The notes beneath the pieces were generated by a model. The model made no database searches and was not told where the DNA came from. It saw nothing but the letters and a program-made list of their open reading frames with translations. A DNA stretch of 64,000 nt from Alteribacter aurantiacus DSM 18675 (GTDB taxonomy: Bacteria > Bacillota > Bacilli > Bacillales > Salisediminibacteriaceae): contig NZ_KE386941.1 of the NCBI RefSeq assembly GCF_000429705.1, positions 1,178,001 through 1,242,000 on the forward strand, read 5' to 3'. Numbering within the stretch: the stretch's first letter is position 1; every line of letters begins with the position of its first letter. Made by a program: the position numbers and the translations under genes. Positions 25,564 to 33,453 of the stretch are shown one piece after another.

Positions 25564-26802
25564 CTAACTGATGGAACTTGGAAGTTTGCCGTTGGGACTC
25601 ACCAGTGTCATGGCATAATCTTTGGAAAAGAGGTCACTACTCACAGATGATACATCCCTTAACGTCACCTTTTCAATCTCTGTTACAATTTCATCGAGGT
25701 TTCTATGACGGCCGAGCAGTAGTTCGTTCTTTCCGTTTCTACTCATTCTGCTATTGGTACTTTCAAGACCAAGCATTAGGCTACCCTTTAATTGTTCTTT
25801 TGCATTTTTTAATTCTCGTTCCGTGATTCCATCTTCTTTCACGCGGTTAATCACATTCGTTAAACATTCGAACATGTCGTCAAGGTGCTTTACAGCTGTT
25901 CCTGCATATAGCGTAACCATTCCCGTATCGTGAAAGGCAGAATGATAAGAAAACACCGAGTAAGCAAGGCCTCTGTTCTCGCGAATCTCTTGGAACAAAC
26001 GGCTGCTCATGGAACCTCCAAGAACGTTATTTAAAAGAATTAAGCTGTACATGTCTTCGTGACCGATCGGAAGCCCCTCAAACCCTAAACAAAGGTGTGC
26101 CTGCTCCGTTTCTTTTTTGCGTGCGAGTTTGTCATATTTAAAAGTAGGACTTGAAAGTGATTTGTCCGACTTGAATTGACGCATACCGCTGAAGGTCTTT
26201 TGAATAAATTCGATAAACGATTCGTCAACATTTCCGCATACCGAAATAACTACATTGTCTGCATTATAGAACTGATCCATATACGTGACCAATGAGTCCG
26301 TTGAGAACGTATCCAACGTTTCTTCAGTGCCTAAGATCGGGTAACCAAGTGGATGATCACCAAAGCCTGCTTGACTTAACAAATCATGCACAATGTCGTC
26401 CGGTGTATCTTCATACATCTTGATTTCTTCTAAGACGACGCTTTTTTCTTTAGCCATATCTTTTTGATCAAAAGTTGAGTTAAAGTACATGTCAGCTAAA
26501 ACTTCAAGGGCATGTTCTGCATGTTCATCCAGTACTTTTGCATAGTAGCAAGTATACTCTTTTGATGTAAATGCGTTCACTTGTCCTCCGATGGAGTCAA
26601 ATGATTCAGCAATTTGTTGTGCGTTACGAGATTTTGTCCCCTTAAAAAACATGTGCTCCAAAAAATGAGACACACCATTTTGCACTTTCGTCTCAAATCT
26701 TGAACCCGTTCCAATCCACACTCCAATAGATACGGACCTTACTGTATTATTTGGTTCAAACATAATTCTCAGTCCATTGTCACACTTTACTCTTTTTATC
26801 AA
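25564..26802 (-). CDS. mlpA: M16-family zinc peptidase MlpA
   Basis: This 412-residue processing-peptidase-type protease has the inverted zinc motif HFLEH near residue 45 in GVSHFLEHMFFKGT, the third ligand Glu in EEIKMYED about 75 residues later and the R/Y pair region RENRGLAYSV in the second half. In B. subtilis MlpA (YmxG) affects extracellular protease levels; the substrate here is unknown. The start is TTG at 26802 with AGGGGG 8 bases upstream. It is 12 bases after ylxY, so the two form a unit. Confidence 0.93.
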   Translation of the reverse strand: MIKRVKCDNGLRIMFEPNNTVRSVSIGVWIGTGSRFETKVQNGVSHFLEHMFFKGTKSRNAQQIAESFDSIGGQVNAFTSKEYTCYYAKVLDEHAEHALEVLADMYFNSTFDQKDMAKEKSVVLEEIKMYEDTPDDIVHDLLSQAGFGDHPLGYPILGTEETLDTFSTDSLVTYMDQFYNADNVVISVCGNVDESFIEFIQKTFSGMRQFKSDKSLSSPTFKYDKLARKKETEQAHLCLGFEGLPIGHEDMYSLILLNNVLGGSMSSRLFQEIRENRGLAYSVFSYHSAFHDTGMVTLYAGTAVKHLDDMFECLTNVINRVKEDGITERELKNAKEQLKGSLMLGLESTNSRMSRNGKNELLLGRHRNLDEIVTEIEKVTLRDVSSVSSDLFSKDYAMTLVSPNGKLPSSIS

Positions 26803-26814
26803 AATTGAATCCCC

Positions 26815-27801
26815 CTAGTACCACGTCTGTTGTTGTTTTCCAATGATGCGCTCTTCACTAAGTGTCTTGGACACGGTGCCGAGTTGTAACCCTTTTTCTT
26901 TTAGCCCTTCAATCATATCCTCTAATCCTTGTACTGCAGATGAGGTTGGATGCATCAAAACAAGTGAACCCGGTTCTGATTTATCGATAATTTTTCTTGC
27001 CATCTGGTCTGGTGCTGGGTTTTGCCAGTCGATTGTATCAACGGTCCACATGACGGTATGCATGGACAGTTCACTAGCAATATCCACAACGTCTTGCCGA
27101 AAGCTGCCGCTTGGTGGAGCAAACCAATGAGGATTTAAACCAAGGGTCGCGCTAATAATGTCGTTTGTTTTGACTAGTTCTTCCCTAATACGATCATTTG
27201 ATAATTGCTTCATATCTGGATGAGAATAGGCGTGGTTTCCAATCTCATGTCCCTCTTCCACTATCATTTTAGCAAGTTTTGGATTATTTTTCACCCATGA
27301 ACCGTCTAAAAAGAATGTTGACTTTACATCATGTTCCTTTAGTGTCTTTAACATTCCAGGTAAAAATTCATTTCCCCAGGCTACATTAATCATAAGAGCC
27401 ACCATTGGTTTCTCGGAATTACCTCTGAAGATCGGACTAGGTGGTAAATCATCAAGCGTTACTTCTGGGCTCGTTTGATCATAAACAAGTTTGTTCTTTT
27501 GAAAAACCCCTTCTTTTCTCATTTTATCATAAGAAGCAGCCTCATTTACTGATAGACCGTTCAAACCAGGAATCCCTTTCCAAACTTTGTCAACCCGTGC
27601 ATCTATAGGAGCAACCTCAAATTCTGCTTTGCGATTTACGATTTCTTCATACAATGGATTTTTACTCGTCATTGCCGGGACTGACGCCTCATGCTTTAAC
27701 ATTTCAATATAATTCGATGTAATTGGGTTATGTGTGCTAATAAAAGTAAGAAGAAGGATAAATAAAAACGTTGACCATTGGATTAAAAACTTCTTTATCA
27801 T
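26815..27801 (-). CDS. ylxY: Polysaccharide deacetylase-family protein YlxY
   Basis: This 328-residue NodB-domain protein has an N-terminal membrane anchor or signal (about 7-25) and a deacetylase fold at about 130-310. SHPDMKQLSND carries the His of the metal-binding H-x3-H region, GHEIGNHAYSH is the conserved motif 2, and WFAPPSGSF and VLMHPT correspond to later motifs. The usual motif 1 Asp-Asp reads MINVAWGNE, so the catalytic Asp seems missing and enzymatic activity is doubtful; the same is known of some YlxY-type sporulation proteins. The ATG at 27801 follows AAGGAGGG. Confidence 0.9.
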   Translation of the reverse strand: MIKKFLIQWSTFLFILLLTFISTHNPITSNYIEMLKHEASVPAMTSKNPLYEEIVNRKAEFEVAPIDARVDKVWKGIPGLNGLSVNEAASYDKMRKEGVFQKNKLVYDQTSPEVTLDDLPPSPIFRGNSEKPMVALMINVAWGNEFLPGMLKTLKEHDVKSTFFLDGSWVKNNPKLAKMIVEEGHEIGNHAYSHPDMKQLSNDRIREELVKTNDIISATLGLNPHWFAPPSGSFRQDVVDIASELSMHTVMWTVDTIDWQNPAPDQMARKIIDKSEPGSLVLMHPTSSAVQGLEDMIEGLKEKGLQLGTVSKTLSEERIIGKQQQTWY

Positions 27802-27924
27802 AGGCTGTCCCTCCTTATGACTACACTATGCACCGAAGGGACAAGGTAGAACGATAACGAAGACGATAATGGCCTACACCGCAAATGTCGAACAGAGCCA
27901 TAGCGAAAGCATGTTAAATCTTAA

Positions 27925-27970
27925 AACACCGCAAAAAAAGACCGGTGGACCGGTCTTTTTTTGCGGTGTT
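27925..27970 (-). terminator. Intrinsic terminator of pnpA (22-bp palindrome)
   Basis: A perfect inverted repeat with 22-base arms (27925-27946 with 27949-27970) contains seven A then seven T, so each strand has its own U-run. It lies 1 base after the pnpA stop and could work in both directions. Confidence 0.9.
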
Positions 27971-27971
27971 A

Positions 27972-30065
27972 TTATTTTGTTTCTTCGCCGAGAAGAACTT
28001 TTCTTGATAAGTTTACGCGACCTTGGTTATCGATTTCTGTTACTTTAACCATGATCTCGTCTCCGATAGCAACAACATCTTCCACTTTTCCAACACGCTC
28101 TTTAGCCAATTGGGAAATGTGAACGAGTCCGTCTTTGCCTTTGAATAGTTCAACGAATGCACCGAACTTCTCAATGCGTTTGACTTTCCCTAGGTATGTT
28201 TCACCTACTTCAACTTCTCGAACGATATCTTCGATGATCGCTTTTGCTTTGTTATTCATTTCCGACTCAGTAGAAGAGATATACACTTTACCGTCTTGCT
28301 CAATGTCGATTTTAACACCGGTATCTTCAATGATTTGGTTAATGATCTTCCCACTCGGTCCAATTACATCACGGATCTTGTCAGGGTTAATGCTCATTGT
28401 AAGAATCTTCGGAGCGTAATCGGAAAGTTCCGTTCTTGGGCTTTCAATGGCGCTAAGCATGTTATCGAGAATTTTCATGCGACCAGTTTGAGCTTGAGAT
28501 AATGCTTGCTCAAGGATCTCGCGGTTAATTCCGTCAATTTTAATGTCCATTTGAAGAGCTGTAATTCCTTTTTTCGTACCTGCTACTTTAAAGTCCATGT
28601 CACCAAGGAAGTCTTCCATACCTTGAATGTCTGTAAGAACGGATACGTCTTCCTCGTCTTTTACAAGGCCCATCGCAATTCCTGCTACAGGAGCTTTTAA
28701 TGGGACTCCGGCTGCCATCATGGCAAGAGTAGAAGCACAAATACTTGCTTGTGATGTCGAACCGTTCGATTCAAGAACCTCGGATACGAGACGAATCGTG
28801 TACGGGAAGTCCTCTTCAGAAGGAATCACTTGCTCAAGGGCGCGTTCCCCAAGGGCACCGTGACCGATTTCACGACGACCTGGTCCTCTGATTGGGCCGG
28901 TTTCACCTACACTGAAGCTCGGGAAATTATAATGATGCATGAATCGCTTCGTTTCTTCGATACCAAGGCCATCTAGGATTTGTACATCTCCTAGCGCACC
29001 TAACGTACATACACTTAATGCTTGAGTTTGCCCACGTGTAAACAATCCGGATCCATGAACACGAGCAAGGATATCAACTTGCGAATCGAGTGGACGAATT
29101 TGATCGATTTGACGTCCGTCCGGACGCACTTTGTCTTTCGTAATTAAACGGCGAACGATCCCTTTAAGAATCTTGTCCAAAATGGCTTTTGCTTCACCGC
29201 TGCGATCCTCTTCTTCTGTAGCATACTCAGCTGAAATACGATCAACCACTTCTTTGATTGCTGTTTCACGGGCATGCTTCTCAAATACAGTAGCTGCTTC
29301 TTTCAAGTCAGCTTCCGACTTTTCACGAAGTTCTGCTTCTAGCTCTGGATCGTCGGTAGCAAGTTTTACTTCCATTTTTTCTTTGCCAATTTTTGACACG
29401 ATGTCTTCTTGGAAAGCAACGATACGCTTAATTTCTTCATGACCGAACATGATGGCTTCAAGCATCACGTCTTCCGGTACTTCTTCAGCTCCTGCTTCAA
29501 CCATGTTAATCGCATCTTTTGTTCCTGCAACAACGAGGTGAATATCACTTTTCTCCAACTGTTCTGTAGTTGGGTTAATCACAAATTCATTGTCTACACG
29601 ACCGACGATCACACCTGCAATCGGACCACTAAAAGGAATGTCCGAAATGGATAGAGCAAGTGAAGAGCCAATCATTGCAGCCATCTCTGGAGAACAGTTT
29701 TGATCGTTACTCATAACAATACTGATCACTTGAACATCGTTACGGAATCCATCCGGGAAAAGAGGGCGGATTGGGCGGTCAATTAAACGGCTCGTTAGTA
29801 CGGCATTCTCACTCGGACGTCCTTCTCGCTTAATAAACCCACCAGGAATCTTTCCTGCTGCGTAAAGACGTTCCTCATAGTTACATGTAAGAGGGAAGAA
29901 AGGAAGATCCTTTGGCTCTTTTGATGCAGTCGCTGTACATAGCACTGCCGTATCACCATATCGTACCATTACTGCGCCGTTTGCTTGTTTGGCAAACTTT
30001 CCAGTTTCAAAGGTCATTGTACGACCGGCAAAATCCATTGAAAATAATTGTTTTTCTTGTTCCAT
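27972..30065 (-). CDS. pnpA: Polynucleotide phosphorylase
   Basis: PNPase is the phosphorolytic 3'-5' exoribonuclease of the RNA degradation network. From the chosen start the order is RNase PH domain 1, an all-alpha linker (about 225-310), RNase PH domain 2 with GRREIGHGALGERALE and the DIKIDGI / DFKVAGT metal-site region near 490, KH domain with IGPSGKIINQI (about 560) and an S1 domain (about 625-690). The ATG at 30065 (MEQEKQLFSMDF) matches family N-termini; AGAGGAG lies 11 bases away. A strong promoter lies upstream. At 697 residues its length is normal. Confidence 0.98.
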   Translation of the reverse strand: MEQEKQLFSMDFAGRTMTFETGKFAKQANGAVMVRYGDTAVLCTATASKEPKDLPFFPLTCNYEERLYAAGKIPGGFIKREGRPSENAVLTSRLIDRPIRPLFPDGFRNDVQVISIVMSNDQNCSPEMAAMIGSSLALSISDIPFSGPIAGVIVGRVDNEFVINPTTEQLEKSDIHLVVAGTKDAINMVEAGAEEVPEDVMLEAIMFGHEEIKRIVAFQEDIVSKIGKEKMEVKLATDDPELEAELREKSEADLKEAATVFEKHARETAIKEVVDRISAEYATEEEDRSGEAKAILDKILKGIVRRLITKDKVRPDGRQIDQIRPLDSQVDILARVHGSGLFTRGQTQALSVCTLGALGDVQILDGLGIEETKRFMHHYNFPSFSVGETGPIRGPGRREIGHGALGERALEQVIPSEEDFPYTIRLVSEVLESNGSTSQASICASTLAMMAAGVPLKAPVAGIAMGLVKDEEDVSVLTDIQGMEDFLGDMDFKVAGTKKGITALQMDIKIDGINREILEQALSQAQTGRMKILDNMLSAIESPRTELSDYAPKILTMSINPDKIRDVIGPSGKIINQIIEDTGVKIDIEQDGKVYISSTESEMNNKAKAIIEDIVREVEVGETYLGKVKRIEKFGAFVELFKGKDGLVHISQLAKERVGKVEDVVAIGDEIMVKVTEIDNQGRVNLSRKVLLGEETK

Positions 30066-30173
30066 AAGTACAAGTACTCCTCTCATTCACATGTGATGTG
30101 AATTATACTACTCATTATTTTTGACTTAAATTTATGTAGTAAACCTGTCTGACAAAAATCCTTAGCCTTTTTT

Positions 30174-30202
30174 ATCATATCAGATGGGCAGTCCAGGGGC
30201 AA
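30174..30202 (-). promoter_or_regulatory. Sigma-A promoter of pnpA
   Basis: The minus strand reads TTGCCC (30202-30197), 17 bases, then TATGAT (30179-30174) with an extended TGA just before the -10. It gives a leader of about 100 bases before pnpA. Confidence 0.65.
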
Positions 30203-30254
30203 TGTTCATTTAAACAGCTACCATCACAGTAAAATTTTTCCTCTTATTATAACA

Positions 30255-30280
30255 AAAAAGCGGGATGAGTCCCGCTTTTT
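30255..30280 (-). terminator. Intrinsic terminator of rpsO
   Basis: AAAAAGCGGGA (30255-30265) pairs with TCCCGCTTTTT (30270-30280) around TGAG, followed by TTTTTTG on the minus strand, 11 bases after the stop. Confidence 0.9.
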
Positions 30281-30291
30281 CTTGAGTGTTC

Positions 30292-30561
30292 TTATCGACG
30301 AAGACCAAGTTTGTCAACGAGTTGACGGTAACGAGCAACGTCTTTGTTACGTAGGTAAGTCAACAAGTTACGACGCTGACCAACCATTTTCAGTAGACCA
30401 CGACGAGAGTGGTGATCCTTCTTGTGCGTACGCAAGTGATCGTTTAGTGTCGTGATTTGCTTCGTTAGGATAGCAACTTGCACTTCAGGAGAACCAGTAT
30501 CGTTCTCGTGAGTTTTGAATTCGTTGATGATTTCATTTTTGTGCTCTTGTGATAAAGCCAT
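30292..30561 (-). CDS. rpsO: 30S ribosomal protein S15
   Basis: S15 binds the central domain of 16S rRNA early in 30S assembly. The 89-residue length is standard, with conserved THENDTGSPEVQVA and HKKDHHSRRGLLKMVGQRR in the rRNA-contacting region. The ATG at 30561 follows AAGGAGGTG by 6 bases; an in-frame ATG nine bases earlier lies too close to that site. A hairpin in its leader may mediate feedback by S15. It is flanked by its own promoter and terminator. Confidence 0.98.
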   Translation of the reverse strand: MALSQEHKNEIINEFKTHENDTGSPEVQVAILTKQITTLNDHLRTHKKDHHSRRGLLKMVGQRRNLLTYLRNKDVARYRQLVDKLGLRR

Positions 30562-30596
30562 CCAATCCACCTCCTTAAATATAGATCCCCTATCGC

Positions 30597-30626
30597 CTAG
30601 CGGACGTCGGTGACTCGTTCCGCCAA
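30597..30626 (-). promoter_or_regulatory. Leader hairpin of rpsO, possible S15 autoregulatory site
   Basis: In the minus-strand leader TTGGCGGA (30626-30619) pairs with TCCGCTAG (30604-30597), including two G-U pairs. The 14-base loop contains a small GTC/GAC stem. Gram-positive rpsO leaders are known to bind S15 through G-U/G-C helices; assignment here is inferred. Confidence 0.4.
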
Positions 30627-30645
30627 GTGAAGGTTAACATTAAAT

Positions 30646-30674
30646 ATAATACTAGCTTTGCCCGAAAAAAACAA
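30646..30674 (-). promoter_or_regulatory. Candidate sigma-A promoter of rpsO
   Basis: The minus strand reads TTGTTT (30674-30669), 17 bases, then TATTAT (30651-30646). It lies between the ribC stop and the leader hairpin, giving an ~80-base leader. Confidence 0.5.
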
Positions 30675-30683
30675 GGGTAGACA

Positions 30684-31634
30684 TTACTTTTCTTTAAAAT
30701 CAGCAAAATAATGACGAATTTGTTCTTCATCTGACTTTAACTGAGCGAGCAGCTCGTCCACTCCTGAGAAGCTTTTCTCGGAGCGAATTCGTTCGTACCA
30801 GCGTATGGAAACACTTTCACCATACAAATCTCCATTGAAGTCAAACAAATGGACTTCCACTGTCAGTTCATCGGGACGCTCTTTGTTAAATGTCGGCTTA
30901 TATCCAATATTACACATGCCTTCATACCATTTTCCGGATGCAGCTAATTCAACCGCATACACTCCTGGTTTAGGAATAAGATAGGAATCTTCTTTATTCA
31001 CATTGGCTGTCGGGTATCCGATTGTTCTCCCTCGCTTGTCTCCACCGACTACGAGTCCTTTTGTTTCATAGTTTCTTCCAAGCAACTTCGTTGTCTCTTT
31101 TAATTCTCCGGAACGAATAGAGGAACGAATACGGGTTGAACTGATCTTTTCTTCGTCTTCATCCACCTTTTCCACTACTGTATGGCGAAACTCCCCACGA
31201 GAATGAAATTCAATCGTTTCCATTGTTCCTTTGCCTAAACGCCCGTAGGAGTAATCAAAGCCCGCTACAACGTGTTTCACATTTAAGCCAATCAAATAGT
31301 CATCACAAAAGTCTTGTGGTGTGAGTTCTGCGAATGCAGGTGTAAAATGAACAATAAAAAGATAGTCAGGACCCAACTTTTTAATCTCCGATTCTTTTTT
31401 GACAAGTGGAGTCAAATAATCAATAGCCTCCCCTTTTCTAAGCACTTCTTTTGGGTGAGGATCAAACGTCATTACGCCACTTTTTAAACCACGATTGTTT
31501 GCCTCTTCTATCGCTGTTCCAATCACTTTTTGGTGACCTCTATGAACACCGTCAAAGAAGCCGAGAGCCAGAACAAGTGGAGAAAAATCGGACTTTTGAT
31601 AAGAATGAGGATGTTTTATATGAATTGTTTGCAC
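30684..31634 (-). CDS. ribC: Bifunctional riboflavin kinase / FAD synthetase
   Basis: RibC (RibF) converts riboflavin to FMN and then FAD. The 316-residue protein has an adenylyltransferase domain (about 15-165) with GFFDGVHRGHQ and SSTRIR, and a riboflavin kinase domain (about 185-310) with GYPTANV near 215 and NIGYKPTF near 255. The ATG at 31634 opens MQTIHIKHPH, typical of the family. It follows truB by 41 bases and is probably co-transcribed; no FMN riboswitch was seen. Confidence 0.97.
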   Translation of the reverse strand: MQTIHIKHPHSYQKSDFSPLVLALGFFDGVHRGHQKVIGTAIEEANNRGLKSGVMTFDPHPKEVLRKGEAIDYLTPLVKKESEIKKLGPDYLFIVHFTPAFAELTPQDFCDDYLIGLNVKHVVAGFDYSYGRLGKGTMETIEFHSRGEFRHTVVEKVDEDEEKISSTRIRSSIRSGELKETTKLLGRNYETKGLVVGGDKRGRTIGYPTANVNKEDSYLIPKPGVYAVELAASGKWYEGMCNIGYKPTFNKERPDELTVEVHLFDFNGDLYGESVSIRWYERIRSEKSFSGVDELLAQLKSDEEQIRHYFADFKEK

Positions 31635-31675
31635 ATTGCCACCTCGAATACCTGCATGATCATTTTAGAAAAAAA

Positions 31676-32587
31676 TCAATGTATTTTTAGCATTTTTTCC
31701 GGTTTCATCATACCAGCTTTGTTTGGGTGCTTTTGATAGATTGCCAAGCACTCCCCATGTTGATTATACAAAGTGAAACGGGATTCGTCCATGGTTTTTG
31801 GTAATGGAATGACAGCTCCGTTCATGACTTTTGCTTCTGTCTCTTCGTCAATGGTAAGACTAGGCCAGTTTTTAAGAGCATGTTCAAAAGGGTAAAGAGC
31901 ATCAGATAAAGTCCCGCTTTCTTTCATTTGCGCAAGTTCTTCTTCAGTAAGGCATTGCTCTTTCGTAAATGCACCTGATGCGGTTCGGGTTAAATCAGAC
32001 ATGTGTGAAGGATAACCCAACTTCTCCCCCATCGTTACAGCAAGGGTTCTGACATACGTTCCTTTGCTGCATGTAACTCTAAAACGAAACCTCACTAATT
32101 CATCTTCGTGTGTAACAGGAGATGTCCTCTCCAAATGATAGATGGTTACTTCTCTTGAAGGTCTTTCAACTTCGATTCCTTGACGAGCATACTCGTAAAG
32201 TCGTTTACCTTTCACTTTTACTGCGGAAAACATGGGTGGTGTTTGCTTAATCGTTCCTTGAAGTTCTTTAAGGACATTGTCCACTTCATGTTCTCCAATC
32301 GTATCCAAGACTCCTTTTTTTTCTACGGTTTCACCAGACACATCTTCAGTAGTCGTTGAATAACCGAGCGTTGCTTCCCCTTCATACTCTTTGGCTTCAG
32401 CTGTCATATACTCAACAAGCTTTGTGGCCCGTCCGATACAAATAGGTAAAACCCCCTCCACATCAGGATCTAGTGTTCCTGTATGACCTACCTTTTTCGT
32501 TTCAAACAGTCTTTGCATTTGCCTTACACAATCAAAGGAGGTTTTCCCTCTCTTTTTCCATAGTGGCACGATTCCTTCTGGGTTCAT
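31676..32587 (-). CDS. truB: tRNA pseudouridine-55 synthase
   Basis: TruB makes the near-universal pseudouridine 55 in the tRNA T-loop. Its 303 residues contain the catalytic Asp in HTGTLDPDVEGVLPIC (near 39) and RLYEYARQGIEVERP, with a PUA-like C-terminus (MNGAVIPLP). The ATG at 32587 is chosen over an in-frame GTG nine bases earlier that lies inside the GAGGTG ribosome site. A terminator-like hairpin separates it from rbfA, so truB-ribC may have its own promoter or depend on read-through. Confidence 0.97.
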   Translation of the reverse strand: MNPEGIVPLWKKRGKTSFDCVRQMQRLFETKKVGHTGTLDPDVEGVLPICIGRATKLVEYMTAEAKEYEGEATLGYSTTTEDVSGETVEKKGVLDTIGEHEVDNVLKELQGTIKQTPPMFSAVKVKGKRLYEYARQGIEVERPSREVTIYHLERTSPVTHEDELVRFRFRVTCSKGTYVRTLAVTMGEKLGYPSHMSDLTRTASGAFTKEQCLTEEELAQMKESGTLSDALYPFEHALKNWPSLTIDEETEAKVMNGAVIPLPKTMDESRFTLYNQHGECLAIYQKHPNKAGMMKPEKMLKIH

Positions 32588-32668
32588 CCTGTACACCTCA
32601 ATTCGACTTTTTTGATTTTATTACTCTGTTTTTTTATCTACTATGTGTCATTCAATCCGAATCGTATC

Positions 32669-32725
32669 ATGACCCAAAGGATCTGGTTACTCAAAGAGCT
32701 AAAGAAAAGGGATGACCCAAAGGAT
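32669..32725. repeat. 14-base direct repeat at the rbfA terminator
   Basis: ATGACCCAAAGGAT occurs at 32669-32682 and again at 32712-32725, where it forms one arm of the rbfA terminator. The downstream copy (in transcript order) could also pair with the other arm. Confidence 0.7.
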
Positions 32726-32749
32726 TAACTACATCCTTTGAATCATCCC
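32709..32749 (-). terminator. Intrinsic terminator after rbfA
   Basis: GGGATGA and CAAAGGAT (32709-32725) pair with ATCCTTTG and TCATCCC (32733-32749) around a 7-base loop with a 2x2 internal mismatch, followed by TTTTCTTT. The 14-base left arm is repeated at 32669-32682. Confidence 0.75.
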
Positions 32750-32763
32750 CGGCATTCATTGCA

Positions 32764-33108
32764 TTAACGGTCGTTAAGCTTTCTAAGAAGCTCTTCGATT
32801 CGATTGCCGCGCTCAATGCTCTCGTCGAACTTAAAAAACAATTCAGGTGTTTTTCGAATTTGGATTCGCTTTCCAATTTCAGAACGAATAAATCCGGTTG
32901 CTTTTGAAAGACCGTTTAAGGTGTTTTCCTTTTGTTCATCATCACCATAAACGGTAATAAAAGCTGTAGCTTGCTGGAGGTCCCCTGTTACATCAACAGC
33001 AGTGACTGTGACAAAGCCTACTCTTGGGTCTTTGATTTCACGCTGAATAATATCAGTTAGCTCTTTTTTTATCTGTTCTCCGATGCGATTTGCACGAACA
33101 TTACTCAT
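32764..33108 (-). CDS. rbfA: Ribosome-binding factor A
   Basis: RbfA is a KH-fold factor needed for late 30S maturation and cold adaptation. Its 114 residues contain the family signature ELTDIIQREIKDPRVGFVTVT near the start and KRIQIRKTPELFFKFDESIERG near the end. The ATG at 33108 has TTTGGAGGTG 7 bases upstream. It is the last gene of the rimP-nusA-infB operon, closed by a terminator. Confidence 0.97.
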   Translation of the reverse strand: MSNVRANRIGEQIKKELTDIIQREIKDPRVGFVTVTAVDVTGDLQQATAFITVYGDDEQKENTLNGLSKATGFIRSEIGKRIQIRKTPELFFKFDESIERGNRIEELLRKLNDR

Positions 33109-33174
33109 AGTGCGCACCTCCAAATGTAGTTACGGGTTTAGGTTCTATGTATAAACGAAGGTAGCTGCCTCCCT

Positions 33175-33453
33175 TTAGAACCACTCCCATTGAACCGAAG
33201 CAGTCTCGATCTCCGGAACGCTGTCAATGAAATGTAATGCTTTATTTAATTCCTGCTCCAAACGGACCTTGTCTGAGCTCACGGAAACTAGTGTGATTTC
33301 CGTTCTTTGCCAGACGTTTTGGTGGTCCGTTTCGGCAGCCGAAATATTGAAGCGATCGCGAAGGCGGGTCATCACACTTTTTAACACCCCGCGCTTCTCC
33401 TTTAATGACTGAGCATCATAAATAATCGCTTCGATTGTAATCGTTGCAATCAT
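33175..33453 (-). CDS. ylxP: YlxP family protein (DUF503)
   Basis: This 92-residue conserved protein of the nusA-infB operon has a ferredoxin-like fold expected from DUF503 (LKEKRGVLKSVMTRLRDRFNISAAE). It is suspected to aid ribosome assembly because of its neighbours; no biochemical role is established. Its ATG overlaps the infB stop by one base (TAATG), so translation is coupled. Confidence 0.93.
   Translation of the reverse strand: MIATITIEAIIYDAQSLKEKRGVLKSVMTRLRDRFNISAAETDHQNVWQRTEITLVSVSSDKVRLEQELNKALHFIDSVPEIETASVQWEWF

Noticed and set aside
31635..32763. FMN riboswitch linked to ribC
   Set aside because: The region before ribC is occupied by truB and the short gaps show no RFN element.
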